Shown piece by piece: positions 25,671 through 38,497 of a DNA stretch of 64,000 bases. Location: positions 408,501-472,500 of the forward strand of contig NC_085092.1 of the NCBI RefSeq assembly GCF_963422355.1. The letters run 5' to 3'. The notes below the pieces were generated by a model that saw only the letters and a program-made list of their open reading frames with translations, was not told the DNA's origin and made no database searches. This stretch comes from Corticium candelabrum. Its lineage: Eukaryota > Porifera > Homoscleromorpha > Homosclerophorida > Plakinidae. Each line of letters begins with the position of its first letter. Position 1 is the stretch's first letter. Both the position numbers and the translations under genes were made by a program.

Positions 25671-27763
25671 CGCGCGCGCGTGTGCAGGCCTTACTACTTT
25701 CGACCATAGCAAACAACATTTACAGCTGGACAGTGATAATGGAAAGGTGCTCCTGATCCTAGAATATACAATAAAATAGCAACTGATAACAAAACCTTTA
25801 GAGAGTCTGTTGCTCACCTCTTGGTCCAAGAATGAACTGATGCACTTGAAGAACGTCATTCCAAAGTGAGAAAATATCTAATATAAATGATAACATCAGT
25901 TGACATTAACTACAAATATTGATTACGAAGTGATAGTGATATCATGCAATCCATGCACCTGGAAGTTGATAATCTCCAATAAACTTTTCTTGTAATATCT
26001 CATTATCAAACACATACAGAGGTGCTGTCCTCATATTGGATGACAAAGTCTGGTTCTCACCAAGCTCATCCATGTAGATAAGAAACTCACTGATTGTGGC
26101 ATATCCATTGAGTTCACCGAACACTTCACCGTATGGAATAAGGCCCACCTGTTTACAATTGGTAAAATAAGAATGACGTTGACACACAAAAGATTTTGTT
26201 AATAGTACCGTGAGCAGTGTCAGTGAAATTGTACGTACAAGACAAAAAGGCCAGTGCCTGGGTGTAGACGTTTGCAAGCACGTGCATGGTGACCATGCAA
26301 CTGTACAGTGTGTGGCTACACAATGCAATGGTACAAGGTAATGACTATAATCAAAGTCATAATTATCGCCAGTGAGTCAATCACTATATATGTATACAAT
26401 AAACTAGATTACATGCTAAGATCCCATGACTGTGATAAGACTCCTTAATTTATTAATTCAGGAAGTGCTAGAACATGCAACATACTGGCAGATTAAGAAA
26501 CTCAGTTTAAACACTATATTGTACGTAGTAAATAACTATAGACATGTCTGATATTTAATTATGACTATATAAGCACAGCTCCTGTCTTTGTGCAGGTGGA
26601 ATCACATGCTTCTTCACATTGACTTTAGTTAATTAATGCAGTCCATGTGCACTTGAGCTAGGCGTACTTGCCAGTTGACCAGACAAAAGTTGTCTATTAA
26701 AACTTCACAATGACTAATTAACTTGCTTGTGCAAACACTACTAACTGTGCAAACAAATTGTGCTATAATACTGTCTTTGCCATCTTGTTCTATGACAAAT
26801 CAAGAATGTTTCTGCTCACAATTAATTAAGTGAGTAAGGCATCAAGCCTTTCTCAAACATCTATTACAGTATTTGACACAATGAGTAATTGACAAATAAT
26901 ACCCCAGTATTTACAGTACATCATCTAAATGTTAGTCATTTGCAACAAGTCTTGAAGTCTTAATTATACTCCAATGTTTTGAAGATGATTTGCATGGTGT
27001 TGCAGTAGTTACAGGTGTAAAGTTAAAACTCGTGTTCGCTCTGATGCTTAACTAATTGCTTTCTAGACCACCAGTTTGTATTCAAAACTCAAAAATGAAT
27101 TGATAAAATGTAAAACGGGTTTCTTGAAACTCGTTAATTTTTCTCTATTGCTAGTATTAGAAAACATATTCTGAAATCATTTGAACAGATATGTGAGACT
27201 GAAAAACGTCTGAGCTGTTGGCTTCAACACAGCTTGAAATTTTATGACAGCTAGTGTGCAAGACACTGAATAAGACAAAAGCAAAATTGATGTTGTGGCT
27301 TGTTTCTAGTCGTGTTAATGTTATCACCCAAATGATCAGTAGCTAGTTATACCTGTTCACTAGTGAACAACAAGGATTTACTAAGTTGACCGAATAGGTA
27401 AATATGCCATTTACTTTGTCTTCTCAGTTGTTTTGATATACTGTAGATTCGCTAGCTATACTTCTATTTGGAGCAGTCAACTATCGAATGAGTCACAAAT
27501 GTCAAATACCTATCATGTCATCAAATGTTAACCAAACTGATTGGAGCACAACTCCTATGGCTTTGACATTAAATATTTGGGTTACTAAATTGGTGGTAGG
27601 CACTCACACTTACCAAAACATCAACATCACCATTATCAGCTGATAATTGACTCTTTTCAAGTCTATCTCTCAAATGCCATTGTTCTGTTGCATTCTTGAT
27701 CAGAATTGGCTGACTATATATCAACAACAATTTATTACAGTTAACTTTGTGACAGCAGTTGTG

Positions 27764-27828
<65 letters not shown>

Positions 27829-27860
27829 CACACACACACACGAGCACACACACACACACG

Positions 27861-27923
<63 letters not shown>

Positions 27924-29016
27924 ACTGCCATTACCTCAAGTTAACATAATCGTCGATGAAATGAGATGGTTCAAGGTCAATCAATGAAATAACAGGAAGA
28001 TCACATCCATGTGAATCTATTCCTGATTGTTGTGATATTCTCCATCCTCCACTTCCCTTTCTGGTAGCTGCATGCATAGTTGCCATCAGTATTTCCATCC
28101 AATTTGTATTCATTGTTCCTTCAGTTTGGCTTTCATTCTTTAATTCAATAGAATGCAAGCAAGATAGCAAGCTCTGACTACCTGGCATGTCTATCTGATA
28201 ACTCGAGCATGACAAATCACTGTCCAGAGTTTCTACTAGCTTGGTGTATTCAGTCTCACCCCTATTTGTATCAAATTTCTTAACTATTCCTACCAACGTT
28301 GACAGCACAACACACTGTGATGGAGTAGTTCGTTGACATTGTAAAACTGCAATATCCAGCACTGATCTTCCATTTAAGATGGTACCGAGATACTCGACAA
28401 GTCGCTCTACACACGATGCTTTCACAACTTGACTTGTTAGCATATTCAGTAACTGTAAATCCTGATTCATCACAGATTGATGCATAGCATGCACGTACTC
28501 AAAGAAGTATTCATCAGGATGATGATAGATATGCCTCAATAAGCAATCAACAGCATGAACGGCATGAAGATTAACAGCTAGAGAGAGAACTTGAGGTTGT
28601 CGTTCTCCAACTTTCCATTCACCTGATGTCACTCCTTGTATAATTAACTGTTCAAACAGAAGAGAATAAGAATGGCTAAGCAGCTCCAACTCCTGTGAAT
28701 CAATGATGTCAGAAAAGTGTTCAGAGAGGAAATATTTTGCCATTGCATTTTTCACTTTAAATAATGACTTCACAAATTTCTCCAGGATTTCTACATCTAA
28801 CTGACAACTTCCATTGCAATATTCTAAGAAAGAAGAAACATTTGTGGTCCACTTCGTTTTCCATTCCGGGTCGATCGTGTAATTCCATGCTGAAGCCTCA
28901 TCAGGAAGCGCGTCTACTGTCGTAAGAATGTCTTTCGGCCACTTCAGTTGGTTAGCTTGAGAGTCACAAAAGGAAGTTACCTTTAGTAGTAGAGTAACGG
29001 TTAGCACAATAGACAT
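25050..29016 (-). CDS. JMJD8: JMJD8-like JmjC/cupin protein with an extended N-terminal half
   Basis: Seven exons join in phase to 568 residues: 29016-27935, 27713-27614, 26148-25959, 25877-25818, 25758-25698, 25481-25403, 25184-25050. A signal peptide opens the protein (MSIVLTVTLLLKVTSFCDSQ). Residues about 20-360 are helical with ankyrin-like pieces (GRSVLDIAVLQ). The rest is a JmjC fold: QPILIKNATEQW, LYVFDNEILQEKF, QFILGPRG, GAPFHYHCPAVN, then a GR-NWFLYPPG turn, and GDLLFVPAGWTHSVLNLDE. The combination of a signal peptide, an H-x-H where other JmjC enzymes have H-x-D/E, and the YGR-xWFLYPP turn matches JMJD8, an ER-lumenal protein. Human JMJD8 has about 260 residues and no such N-terminal half. 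The missing acidic ligand makes demethylase or hydroxylase activity doubtful. The exon-5 donor (GTAGTA) is less certain. Confidence 0.8.
25611..25680. repeat. (CA)n microsatellite with (CG)n end
   Basis: CA tract then GCCGCGCGCGCG, in the JMJD8-like intron between the exons at 25758-25698 and 25481-25403. Confidence 0.9.
27766..27920. repeat. (CA)n microsatellite, about 150 bp, with CACGAG interruptions
   Basis: The longest simple repeat in the window. It ends about 15 bp from the JMJD8-like exon-1 donor (27934). Evenly placed GAG interruptions show short higher-order duplication. Frames of Cys-Val or Thr-His across it are artefacts. Confidence 0.92.
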
Positions 29017-30563
29017 GTAACACCATGCAGTCTTGCTTGACCAACAGACTGTCGCTGTACTGGGAATGCGAGGCAGGCTCGTAATTTTACTACGACGGAC
29101 CTAAGACGTTTCTAGGCCTAAAACTGTAGATTTATAGTAATCGTGTAACCAATTATTTATTTAATAATAGTGTGTGCATGCATGAAAGTGCGTGCGTGCG
29201 TGCGTGTGTGCGTGTGTGCGCCCCCATGTATATTTACACACACGGGCAAACGAATGTAGGCGTGTTTTTGAAGACCCGGATATAATATAAATATCTGGGC
29301 TATTTCGACGTTGCCGGCGGTAAAACGACACGCTGCGCGCGTACTGTTTGACGTCGGGAACGGGCTTCTAAATTCGGTGGAGATCCGATGAGCCGTTCCA
29401 GAGAAAGTCACGCGCGAGTGAAGGCGGGTTCGATCGGCAGGAAATCGCGTCGTCTGGAGAAGTCCGGAAGACGACGACAGCTTCACTGTCCAGCGAGCCA
29501 AATTCGGCGGTGATCAGACTCGCCGTTTTCGAGAAACGCTTTAACAGACAGACGTATATACAGACACACAGACAGACACACAGACAGTCAGCTCTCCTAG
29601 ATATATACATACATACATACATATATATTCTACAATTCTTAGGCAAGTTTAGAAATTTACCAAGTTTAATTAATAAAATCATTTTAGTTAAAGTATTATA
29701 ATATTATGGACCAAAAACGTCTCTTGGAATCCTTTGTCAAATTCCACCGACAACACTGTCATTGTGGCCTGGTGTAGTACCAGTGGCAGATGTACATGTA
29801 TTAATTAATTAAGTTAAACAAATGTAAAAAAGGGTCTTGACTATTACGGTGCACAACAGTAGCTGAGCGAGAATGTTCCTGTTGGTGTTTTGCAACAAAC
29901 TATCAGAGCATCTGTACATATAGAAGACCTGTGATAGTGTATAGTGGTCAATCACTAGCTGAATTTATGAAAGCAGCCAATAATGGACTGCGGAAGCAAA
30001 AACGTTACGCAAACAACCAAAACAGTGTCTGCTGCAAAGAAACACAAAATGATTCATATTGTTTACTGAATTGAAAACATTACTGTGTACAGCAGTACTA
30101 CAACGTGCTGGCCTAACTAAGAAATGAAGTGAGGCGTATGTGACACATTGAGCAGACTATTCCATTAACAGCAAAGGGTTCTATTGCATGTTGACCCTTT
30201 GCTTGCCTACTTAACTTAATAAAAACCTGGAGTTGAAGCAAACGTACAGAAACAATTTGAGAAGTTAACGACTGGGTTATGCAGCACCTGCATGTGTCAG
30301 GTAACAAACTGGATCACTGTGTGTACGGCTCAGCCTTGTGTATACTACTTGACTAGCAATTTGAAAACCAATAATTATTTAGAGATACAAAATGCATTAA
30401 ACAATGCACATTCCTTGTCTGTGATACAAACAAAATGTGCAATCTTTACTAACATCATTTTTTGTCATTATCCTGCACTTAACAATCCTGCTTTTCAATC
30501 CCACAATGCTAAAATAATACAATACCAAAAATTAGCATCAAAGACTCTAATGTGTATGCACTT
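29017..30563. other. Intergenic between JMJD8-like and CLN8, with a repeat-like block at 29270-29640
   Basis: Around 29370-29550 the phrases AAATTCGGTGGAGATCCGATGAG and AAATTCGGCGGTGATCAGACTCG appear as diverged direct repeats. They lead into an (ACAG)n/(ATAC)n tail ending near 29630, the look of a LINE or SINE 3' end. The remainder is AT-rich with no gene found. Confidence 0.4.
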
Positions 30564-33500
30564 TTAATTTGTCTTGTCTTTGTCTTCAGCTCTGTCATCA
30601 TTAGGGACATCAGATTTCTTCTCCACCTGTGGATGATTCCAGTCAGTTGGATCAAGGAGCTGCATTGTCTTCTTGTATGTCCAGTAAGGTGTAAGGATGA
30701 AGCTGAGAACAGACATTGAGAAAAACTGAAGAAAGAAAACATCACCCGGCATGTTTGTCCAAATATAGTTCCAATTCATCCATGATTTGTACCACAAATA
30801 GCACTCAATCAATGATCGACAATGAAAGAGGTGAACAAGCATCCATTGGTTGGCAAGCCACAGACGTGTGTGCATCAGCTTGGCTTTTAAGAGACCCCAA
30901 CATATACAAGTAAAAGGGGTAGTCATCTCTAGTACAAGTGCAAAGAGTGCAAAGAAATGGGCGATTTGCAAGTAGAGAGCACGAATAAAGCTGACCAAGG
31001 CAAGGGCATGATGTACAGCCAGGGTTCGATCCATCTAAGAATCAACAAACATGCATGTCATCCACAACAACGACAATGACCACAATAACAAACAGTAGCA
31101 GCAACTTTTTAGTAGCTACAATAACTCACAATGCTTTTGCACAAAAACTTAGTTCATGAAATCCTTCCTTTATTTGAAGTATGATACATGTTAACCACAT
31201 GGTCACAGCAATGATTTGTAGTCTTACGCCATATTTGATACAAGAAACAAGTGGTGGTTTGTGCATCATTGTCTGTCAACCTTGTAATTGCTTACATTTC
31301 CATTACTAGACAAGTCAAGAGATCCTCTTATTTCTCTACTTGCAAACTCAAATTGTCTATTCAGTTTAAGATTGGTCATAGCATTCCATCGTGCCAGTTG
31401 GAATCATATCTGGAAGTGTAGCAGCTCATGTATTATTTGACTGGCTCATTACTGTCACATTCATCATAGCTGCTCTTGTAGAGTTGTTCCTCTAGAATGA
31501 TACTGTAATTTGTCTGCGAATAATTGTTGTATATTTGTCACTGTTTCGTATGTTCAAATTCTATACCATCTCTTAGTAAAACACATACAATACATAAGAC
31601 TATTAATGGTATGCCTTAGACTCGAGCCACTCCACCCTCGTCATTCCCCGAATTGTCAATCCTTGTCGGAGAGAGACTGTATGCACCAGACCACCTACTG
31701 ACATCACTAAGTGCTTGCCATTACTGCACATATTGTGCAAGCTGCCTTGGGCACATTACACCCCCCTTGGTAACAAGCACTTCACAATTGCCACAAGGAG
31801 ATTGGCAAAAAGCGACTAAACAATGTATTTAGAGTGGAGAGAGCTATAAGCTGCTCAACTGAATTATCGATAATGCATCATCAGCATGCTTGGAATGTTT
31901 TGACGCTCCGTTCTTTTGAAAACCTGTTGTTTTGTGGTAGACTAGACACTGTACGGAGTAGCAACAGGCTTTTACAGCATAGGCCTACGTATACTGTAGA
32001 AGAATTCACATATTGAGAGGATACCACTTACTAACAAATCATGATATTATGATACAAGTGATGATCACTCGACCACTAAACAGCTCCTGGGAGCTATTTA
32101 TGTAACCTTGTCAGTTAGAAGTATGACCTCTTTGAAGATAATTGCATCGGAAGAAGGCAGTCCAGTACCAGTTTCTTCCTGCTTCAGAGTGACATACAGG
32201 GAGTGACATACAGGAAACGGCAGAAGCGGGAAGAGACTGGCTCGAGTCTAGATATGCCTCACAGGCACAGATCCTGCAAAGGACACTAGGTACACATGGT
32301 CCCCCTTGGAGCCTGATCTTGATTCTATTCGCCACTTGTGTTGTACCCACTTCTTTGCAAAAGCCAGAAGTTTCATTGCTTGCAGAAAAACAGTGTTCTC
32401 GTTTAGAATTGAGTAATTTTTTCTTTGGCCTTGTATCGTTTGGCAGAATGTACTGACTTCTGTGCGTGTGCCTTTCAACCTGATAATTGCTCTTTTCTTA
32501 CACATGTTTCCATACCTCACGATTAAGTTAAAAATGACAACAGGAATGTTTGTCATGCCGATTTCTACGTTCTGTGTACTCCATGCACTTACTTGTTTTT
32601 AAAAATACGTGAGCGGTTAAACATAATTTGTTGGTGGGACCCCTCTTGTAATGCTATATCCACTGCTGTGCCTCCTAGTAGTAGCAGTAGTAGTCGTAGC
32701 AGAAACACCAACACAAATAAAAATAATACCAGTAATAACTAACACTAATTAATACAAACTGTGTTGCTAGTGTAAGAGAAAGTTGAGAAGCATATTCCCT
32801 GTTGTTAAACCAAAGCAAAGTTTAAAATTTTGAATCCAAAATCCCTAAAACTGTTTAACTAGACGACAAGAAAAAAAGTTCAGGATTAGCAAACGGTGAA
32901 TTCAAATCTATAGTTTATATGGCAACTTGAAAGATATTCAATACTGGTCAGGTCTAGACTATTGTAAACGTAAAACGTTCCCTGAATAAATAGTGTTAAC
33001 TCTTCCGTAATAATTAATAGCCATTTTGTCACGTGGTCTTTGTTTCCAGACAACGTTCTCATGTGCTATGTTCTATGACCCGTTCATGGGATACGCCGCG
33101 TAGCTGTGCGGCGCAGTGCAGTGCTGGTTGTTCTGCAGACCGCGTATCTTCACCTCCAAACTCTAGAGCTTGCAAAACGCCCTTGCAATATTAATCCCGA
33201 CGAAATCATCGACACAAGTAGACTACGTACTGTACAGTATCAAAATTGCACATCTCATCATACCTTCCCAAACATAGCCGCAGATGTAAAGAAAGCCACA
33301 CATTCAAAGGCAAAAAATCCAACTGCAGTCGACACCAGAAACAGACTGGCCTTCGTTTTACCGAATACAACATCGTTGAACAACTCGTCTTGTGTCATCA
33401 AACAATACGAGCTGAACATGAACGAATACGCTCCAAAGACACCTCGAGCTACCGTCAAATTCCAGAAGACTTTCTCACGTATACTGAGTCGTTGAAAAGT

Positions 33501-33629
33501 GAAGGTGGGACTGGATAGAAGCAGAGAAGTTACGTAGACGAAGACAAAAAAGAGGAAGGATGCTGCAACGGCGACACACTGAACTGTGACACTGTCAAAA
33601 TCTGCTTTCTCGTACAGCTCGTAAATCAT
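30564..33629 (-). CDS. CLN8: CLN8, TLC-domain ER membrane protein
   Basis: Two exons (33629-33264 and 31034-30564) join in phase 0 to 278 residues; human CLN8 has 286. Exon 1 holds the first membrane span (VAASFLFFVFVYVTSLLLS) and the conserved IREKVFWNLTVARGVFGAYS segment. Exon 2 opens with MDRTLAVHHALALVSFIRA, then EMTTPFTCICWGLLKAK, NQWMLVHLFHCRSLIE and the C-terminal PYWTYKKTMQLLDPTDWN. The TLC signature and the whole residue order match CLN8, which cycles between ER and ERGIC and carries lysosomal enzymes out of the ER. The tail ends in DKDKTN, without the di-lysine ER-retrieval signal of the mammalian protein. The 2.2-kb intron carries a Mutator-like foldback element. Confidence 0.93.
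31617..32250. mobile_element. Second Mutator-like foldback element (CLN8 intron)
   Basis: Starts TAGACTCGAGCCA and ends with the inverted TGGCTCGAGTCTA. Flanks are near-identical 9-bp repeats, GGTATGCCT (31608-31616) and GATATGCCT (32251-32259). The left half (CATTCCCCGAATTGTCAATC, CTACTGACATCACTAAGTGC, TTGGGCACATT) matches the reverse complement of the right half of the 1226-1908 element, which places both in one family. No transposase frame. Confidence 0.72.
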
Positions 33630-34411
33630 CGTGGCAGTAGGTAGAACAAATCACATGGAGAGTGTCATGTGACTTGACCTACGAACAAAATACCTCCGCA
33701 TGCCATGCGAGCATGTCATACTTGTCAATTAATTAATTAACAGATAATCCAGTTGCATGTCTTCTCATATGCATTCTCGCTGCTTTGCCAAAATTGGTGT
33801 AGCGCTACATAAGCAGAACACAACACAACAAAATTAAGGCAGTCAATTAATATCACTTTAATTGAAAATAAATCTGTCTGCCCTAGCACAATATTTAATT
33901 AAAGATAAAATCTAATAATTTTACCAATATCAGAAGATAGACACATTTAGCCAAAATGTATCATTTCATCAGTATAAAGTAAGATCCAAAGTTTAGAAAT
34001 CGTTCAACTTGAGCATTAGATATTTTCAATGATTAAAGCCTTTGCAATTAGATATCAGTACTAAAGTTTACCAAGGTGTTAGACCAGTTGTGTAGCTTGG
34101 TGTTTCATATCTAAAATGCTGTTGATTATTGACTAAATGTTTCATGCACTTAATTGACACCGAGACTAAACTAATTAATCACCAGAGATCAAGTCTATAC
34201 AGTATGCTACAAATTTTTAGAAACTCATCCTAAAATACCTGCCACTTCAAGCGGAAATGATATATACTGTTTATAGATAATCATATACATAATCGGACAA
34301 ATTAAACTGTTTGGTGTAACGTCAAATTTACAAATATAATTTTACATTATACTCTTAATTAAGCCAACTTTAGAGTGATTAAATCACTAAATTCTCAAGT
34401 GATTTGAAATA
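33630..34411. other. Intergenic, AT-rich
   Basis: CLN8 promoter side and the 3' flank of the proximal HMG-box gene. Very AT-rich with TTAATTAA clusters at 33725-33740. No gene or clear repeat seen. Confidence 0.5.
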
Positions 34412-36877
34412 TCATTGTACTTCATGATCTGCAGGTGACAAAGCCTTCCATAACCTAAAAGCTTCATTCAGTATTTGACTTCTCAATTTACCCTAGAGAA
34501 CACCACAAACATCCAACTTTATTTCAATACATGTGTAAATATACGGACCTCGGGTACAACAACAACACACCTCAGAATTAATACTGCCAGACTCTAGCTG
34601 TTCTTCTACAAACATATCAAACGCTGAAAGATCTTGAGCTTTAGAATCACTAAGAGATTTCTACACAAGTTATGTGTTAAATCAATATTGAAGCTTAGGC
34701 AACAAGTAAGCAAGTAAGCAAACAAGCAGACAGACATATTAGCAAAAAATGCAAACATCTTACGTCTCGACTATGATTATGAATTCTTTTAAATGCAATC
34801 ATCTCCTTGTTATAACGTTGACGGTCGTTTTCAAATTTCTCTTTGTAAACCTAATGACAAACAATAAGAATTGATCAATAACATCAAGTTGAAATATAGG
34901 GTCTACGTAAATACATATATGTATAAGACAATCGATGACAACTGCAGCTACACTGTAATTAATCAGGACTGTTATTCAAACAATTATGATATCACCTGCT
35001 TTTCTTCATCTGCCATTTCCTTCCACACAGCTGCAGCTTCTTTAACTGACTGAGTAGCAGCCATATGCTAGAACAGACAACTTATTAGCTTTTGTGAAAG
35101 CACTTTTACAAGCTAGAGTATAGTTTCTATATAATTAGCTTGAATGAGTACAGAAATGTAGAAAGACAAAGACTATGACACAATCAGAAAAGCTAGACCA
35201 TAGCTCTAGTACTACAGCAAATCACATTCATTATCGTAATGTACAGTACAAGCCTCTCTACGAATTTAAAAATCTATTGTATACTTCAATTGGAACTGAC
35301 ATGCATCAAACATGGCTGAATTTTCCTTAGCACTAGTAATGCAATACCACTATACTGTCCTTACTTTTAATTAATTAATCAATTAAGTCATTACATCAAG
35401 ATAAGATAAAACATATGATTACAGCTAGCACAAATCAATGATAATATCTATATCAGCCAAAACACTGCTGACCGTGACATAACAATTATGCAGTTCATAA
35501 ATAAATCCCTAACAAATAGTGACCGTAGAAAGTACCAGATTTATATATGTCACCTTTCCTACTCGTGCAGTCTCCCAACTTGATCCCTCAACAAAAACTG
35601 ACTAACATAAAAGCCAGAAAATATGAATCAAATACAGGTACAGCACAAGTAAGCAAAAACAATTCTAAAGAGCAATATGCAAATATCCTGCAACTACAAC
35701 ATCAGACTGGATGTAAAGACTACCATATCCATCACATGTACAACAACCTGTATCAATATGCCTGACATAGCAACACAGAAGTACATCATATGTGTAAAAC
35801 TAGGAAAGCAACAAACCTGTAAAGAACCAGCCAATTGGCACTGCTTCCGATATTCATTTGCAAACAAGACAAATGGCCGTGTTGGTCCCTTGGGTGTCTG
35901 CAGTGCTTTCCGCTAACAGCAGAACATTCATTACAACATAATCTTAATATTAAATATTCACACAATTCTTAGGTCACTTCAGCTCTCTCTGCACGTTTTT
36001 GTCTTGCTTTCCTTTTCTTGTCCTGCCATGCAGCTAATGACTTCTTGTCTTCAACTGTTATGTGATCCTTGTAGACCTGCATTGCTTTCTTATGTTCATC
36101 CATTGCATAACGAGATTCTTCCTTATATGCCTGTCATTAAAAAAAAATTAACAGTATGTCAAATTGGTTGATAGAGCTATTCACAATAATCAAATTATTG
36201 TATATACCACCGCACTATAGCCCAATTTGGGCACTCCGAAAATTAGAAACACACAAGATAGCTACATCTGAAGCTCTCATATGTACATTGACTGCCAACA
36301 CATTCTAAGTGAATGGTAGTGTTAACTCAAATTTCTTACATGTAACAATTAGCACAGACTGAACGAGGCAAGATCAAGTATCAGACAAGAGTAATTTCTT
36401 CAAACCATTCAGTAGTAGTCACATAAACATCCACCAAATCTAATTAAGTGAGATACTGCGTCAGAAGATTAAGTTTACCTACCTCTCTAATTATGTCATC
36501 TAAACTACCATATTCTTCGGCAGCAACTTGAATCAACTCAGCCATCATCATTCCTGCATCAGACAAGCAAAAGTTAGATCATTACCTACCTGTACATGAC
36601 AAAATGCACCTTACCAGGGTATCTTCTCATTACATCATGATACACTTCCTTAAAGTACAGTTGGAATGCTCCCCTAGTAAACACAACAATCTCACCCACG
36701 TTCTGTTACTTATTCTAAATGTGTTAACAAGCACATTGGTTTCTTGGGTCGCCGTGAGAGAGCCTCTGGAGGTTGTAGTAATGTAGTTGACAAGAATTGA
36801 TATCTGCTGTAAGTCATGATACCTACTGTAAACAAAGTAGTTACAAGTAGCCTGCGCATATGAGCACGTGCGCGCGT

Positions 36878-36931
<54 letters not shown>

Positions 36932-37791
36932 GAAGGAGCTGCTCAGAAGCTTTATGCCAGTATGTGTAGCTAATGGGTAAAACATAGCAGGCTGACCGTC
37001 ATCAAAAAGTTTTTCGATTATTATCGCATAAGAAGATCAGCACCAATCTTCCAGACATCTGCGTCAGAAAAAGAAAACAAAACCTTTCTTCCTATCGATG
37101 TCAGCTGCATTAGTCCTGCATGTTCATTGCAACGTACATTGCTCGAGAACTTAATTGACAAAAAGTATGACAACTTGGCAGTGAAAAATAAAGTCTCATG
37201 TGGCATTATTAGGCACTGATAATTCCATTCGTCTTGGAACTAAATTTGAGCGCAGTGCACACGGGTATCCATGAGAGAATGAAAACATCTTTCCAGGTCA
37301 TATCACAACTGCAGTACTTATGTGCATGTGCAGATCAAACCAGTGCTTCTTGGATTTCCTTGGATACTCCCTATTTGTTGTGTTGTGTCCTCTGTAGGTA
37401 ACGCTATCCATGTATTTTTAAAGCAATTTAATTAAGCTAAATTTGCTTCTGTTAACGTAACTTAATTAATTAGGTTCAATTGCATCAAACTTTACAAACC
37501 AGACTGCATGATCTGGTTGAGCACAACATACAGTAATATAAACTAACTTTCTTTGATATTGCTAAATGCACTCTCACAACACAAACATGCATATTCATGC
37601 AATAATTTAATCTTATCTATTAATTAGTTAAATATTTCGCCCTAAAAACTAGATAGTGTGGTGATCGAGCTGTACATTTGGTAAATCAAGCTTTGCTGTA
37701 GCTATGTAACTATTATTAGAGTATACTCAGTGTCTTAACGCTAACCATTCGCAGCACGTATAACGTTAACAAACTTGTTGAGGAACGTCAT
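34412..37791 (-). CDS. HMG-box protein, TFAM-like, proximal tandem copy
   Basis: Ten exons join in phase to 281 residues: 37791-37746, 36825-36735, 36673-36615, 36553-36483, 36130-35978, 35912-35817, 35067-34996, 34850-34764, 34660-34571, 34492-34412. The N-terminus (MTFLNKFVNVIRAAN) is basic and amphipathic, as in a mitochondrial presequence. HMG box 1 starts SRRPKKPMGAFQLYFKEVY and ends in a basic helix (WQDKKRKARQKRAERAE). Box 2 starts TPKGPTRPFVLFANEYRK with VKEAAAVWKEMADEEKQ. A third, shortened box (LSAFDMFVEEQ, ILNEAFRLWKALSPADHEVQ) ends the protein. Two HMG boxes behind a presequence is the TFAM/Abf2 plan (packaging and transcription of mtDNA); a third box is unusual. A longer start at 37932 is possible. 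It is paralogous, exon for exon, to the gene at 38498-48445. Confidence 0.78.
36879..36928. repeat. (CA)n microsatellite
   Basis: CA tract in the first large intron of the proximal HMG-box gene, flanked by alternating CGCG. Confidence 0.9.
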
Positions 37792-38497
37792 TCTTGCATG
37801 CGCGTTGGAACGGTAACACCTAGAACCCCAACAATATCCAGACAGTCTAGATGCTACACCTAGATAGGACATCAAATTATCAAGACGACTACAATCTACA
37901 ATCTCACTGCAGTAACTAACCTTCGCTAACATTCTTTAAAGTTCCTCGGAATACTGCTCTTCCCGCAGCTACACAACGGTATGAGTCAGAATGACCGTGT
38001 ACACGACAGTGCTACGAAACAGTGTCCATAACAAAGATGGGATATAAAAACTGCAAATTTTACTGCTTTTTCAATCTCTGGATTGCTACTAAATTTAAAG
38101 AATTCGTACATTCAATACTGAAACTTCATTCTTCTTTGACAGACAAATCTGCATGTGCTTAGTTTGATTCAACAAGTTGATCTACAACCATATATCAATG
38201 GTACAGAGCAGCTATAGATTGTGCATGTCTACTAAGACATACTTTACAGAAAAACAGCCTCAAACTCACTGATGACCTACTAAGCATCTTGTAATACGAC
38301 ACTGCAACCTATAACAAAACCCCAAAGGCTCTCAGATTAATTAAATTACAACCAAACAGCAGCAGCTCATAATTACAATTCTATTTAATGGACCTGAATG
38401 CATGAGCAGATTAGTGTCATCTAGCTACACTAACCAACCTACAATACTACATTCACTCTTAACAACAGGCAATATATATGTGCAAGTCACATTTCAG

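Noticed and set aside
27569-27949. Open frames of Cys-Val or Thr-His repeats
   Set aside because: They are translations of the (CA)n microsatellite on both strands, as are similar frames at 5128-5210, 17079-17113, 22432-22540, 25611-25680, 36879-36928 and 44481-44600.
33106-33518. Plus-strand frames of 129 and 90 residues
   Set aside because: Antisense to CLN8 exon 1, whose protein is clearly recognised on the minus strand.
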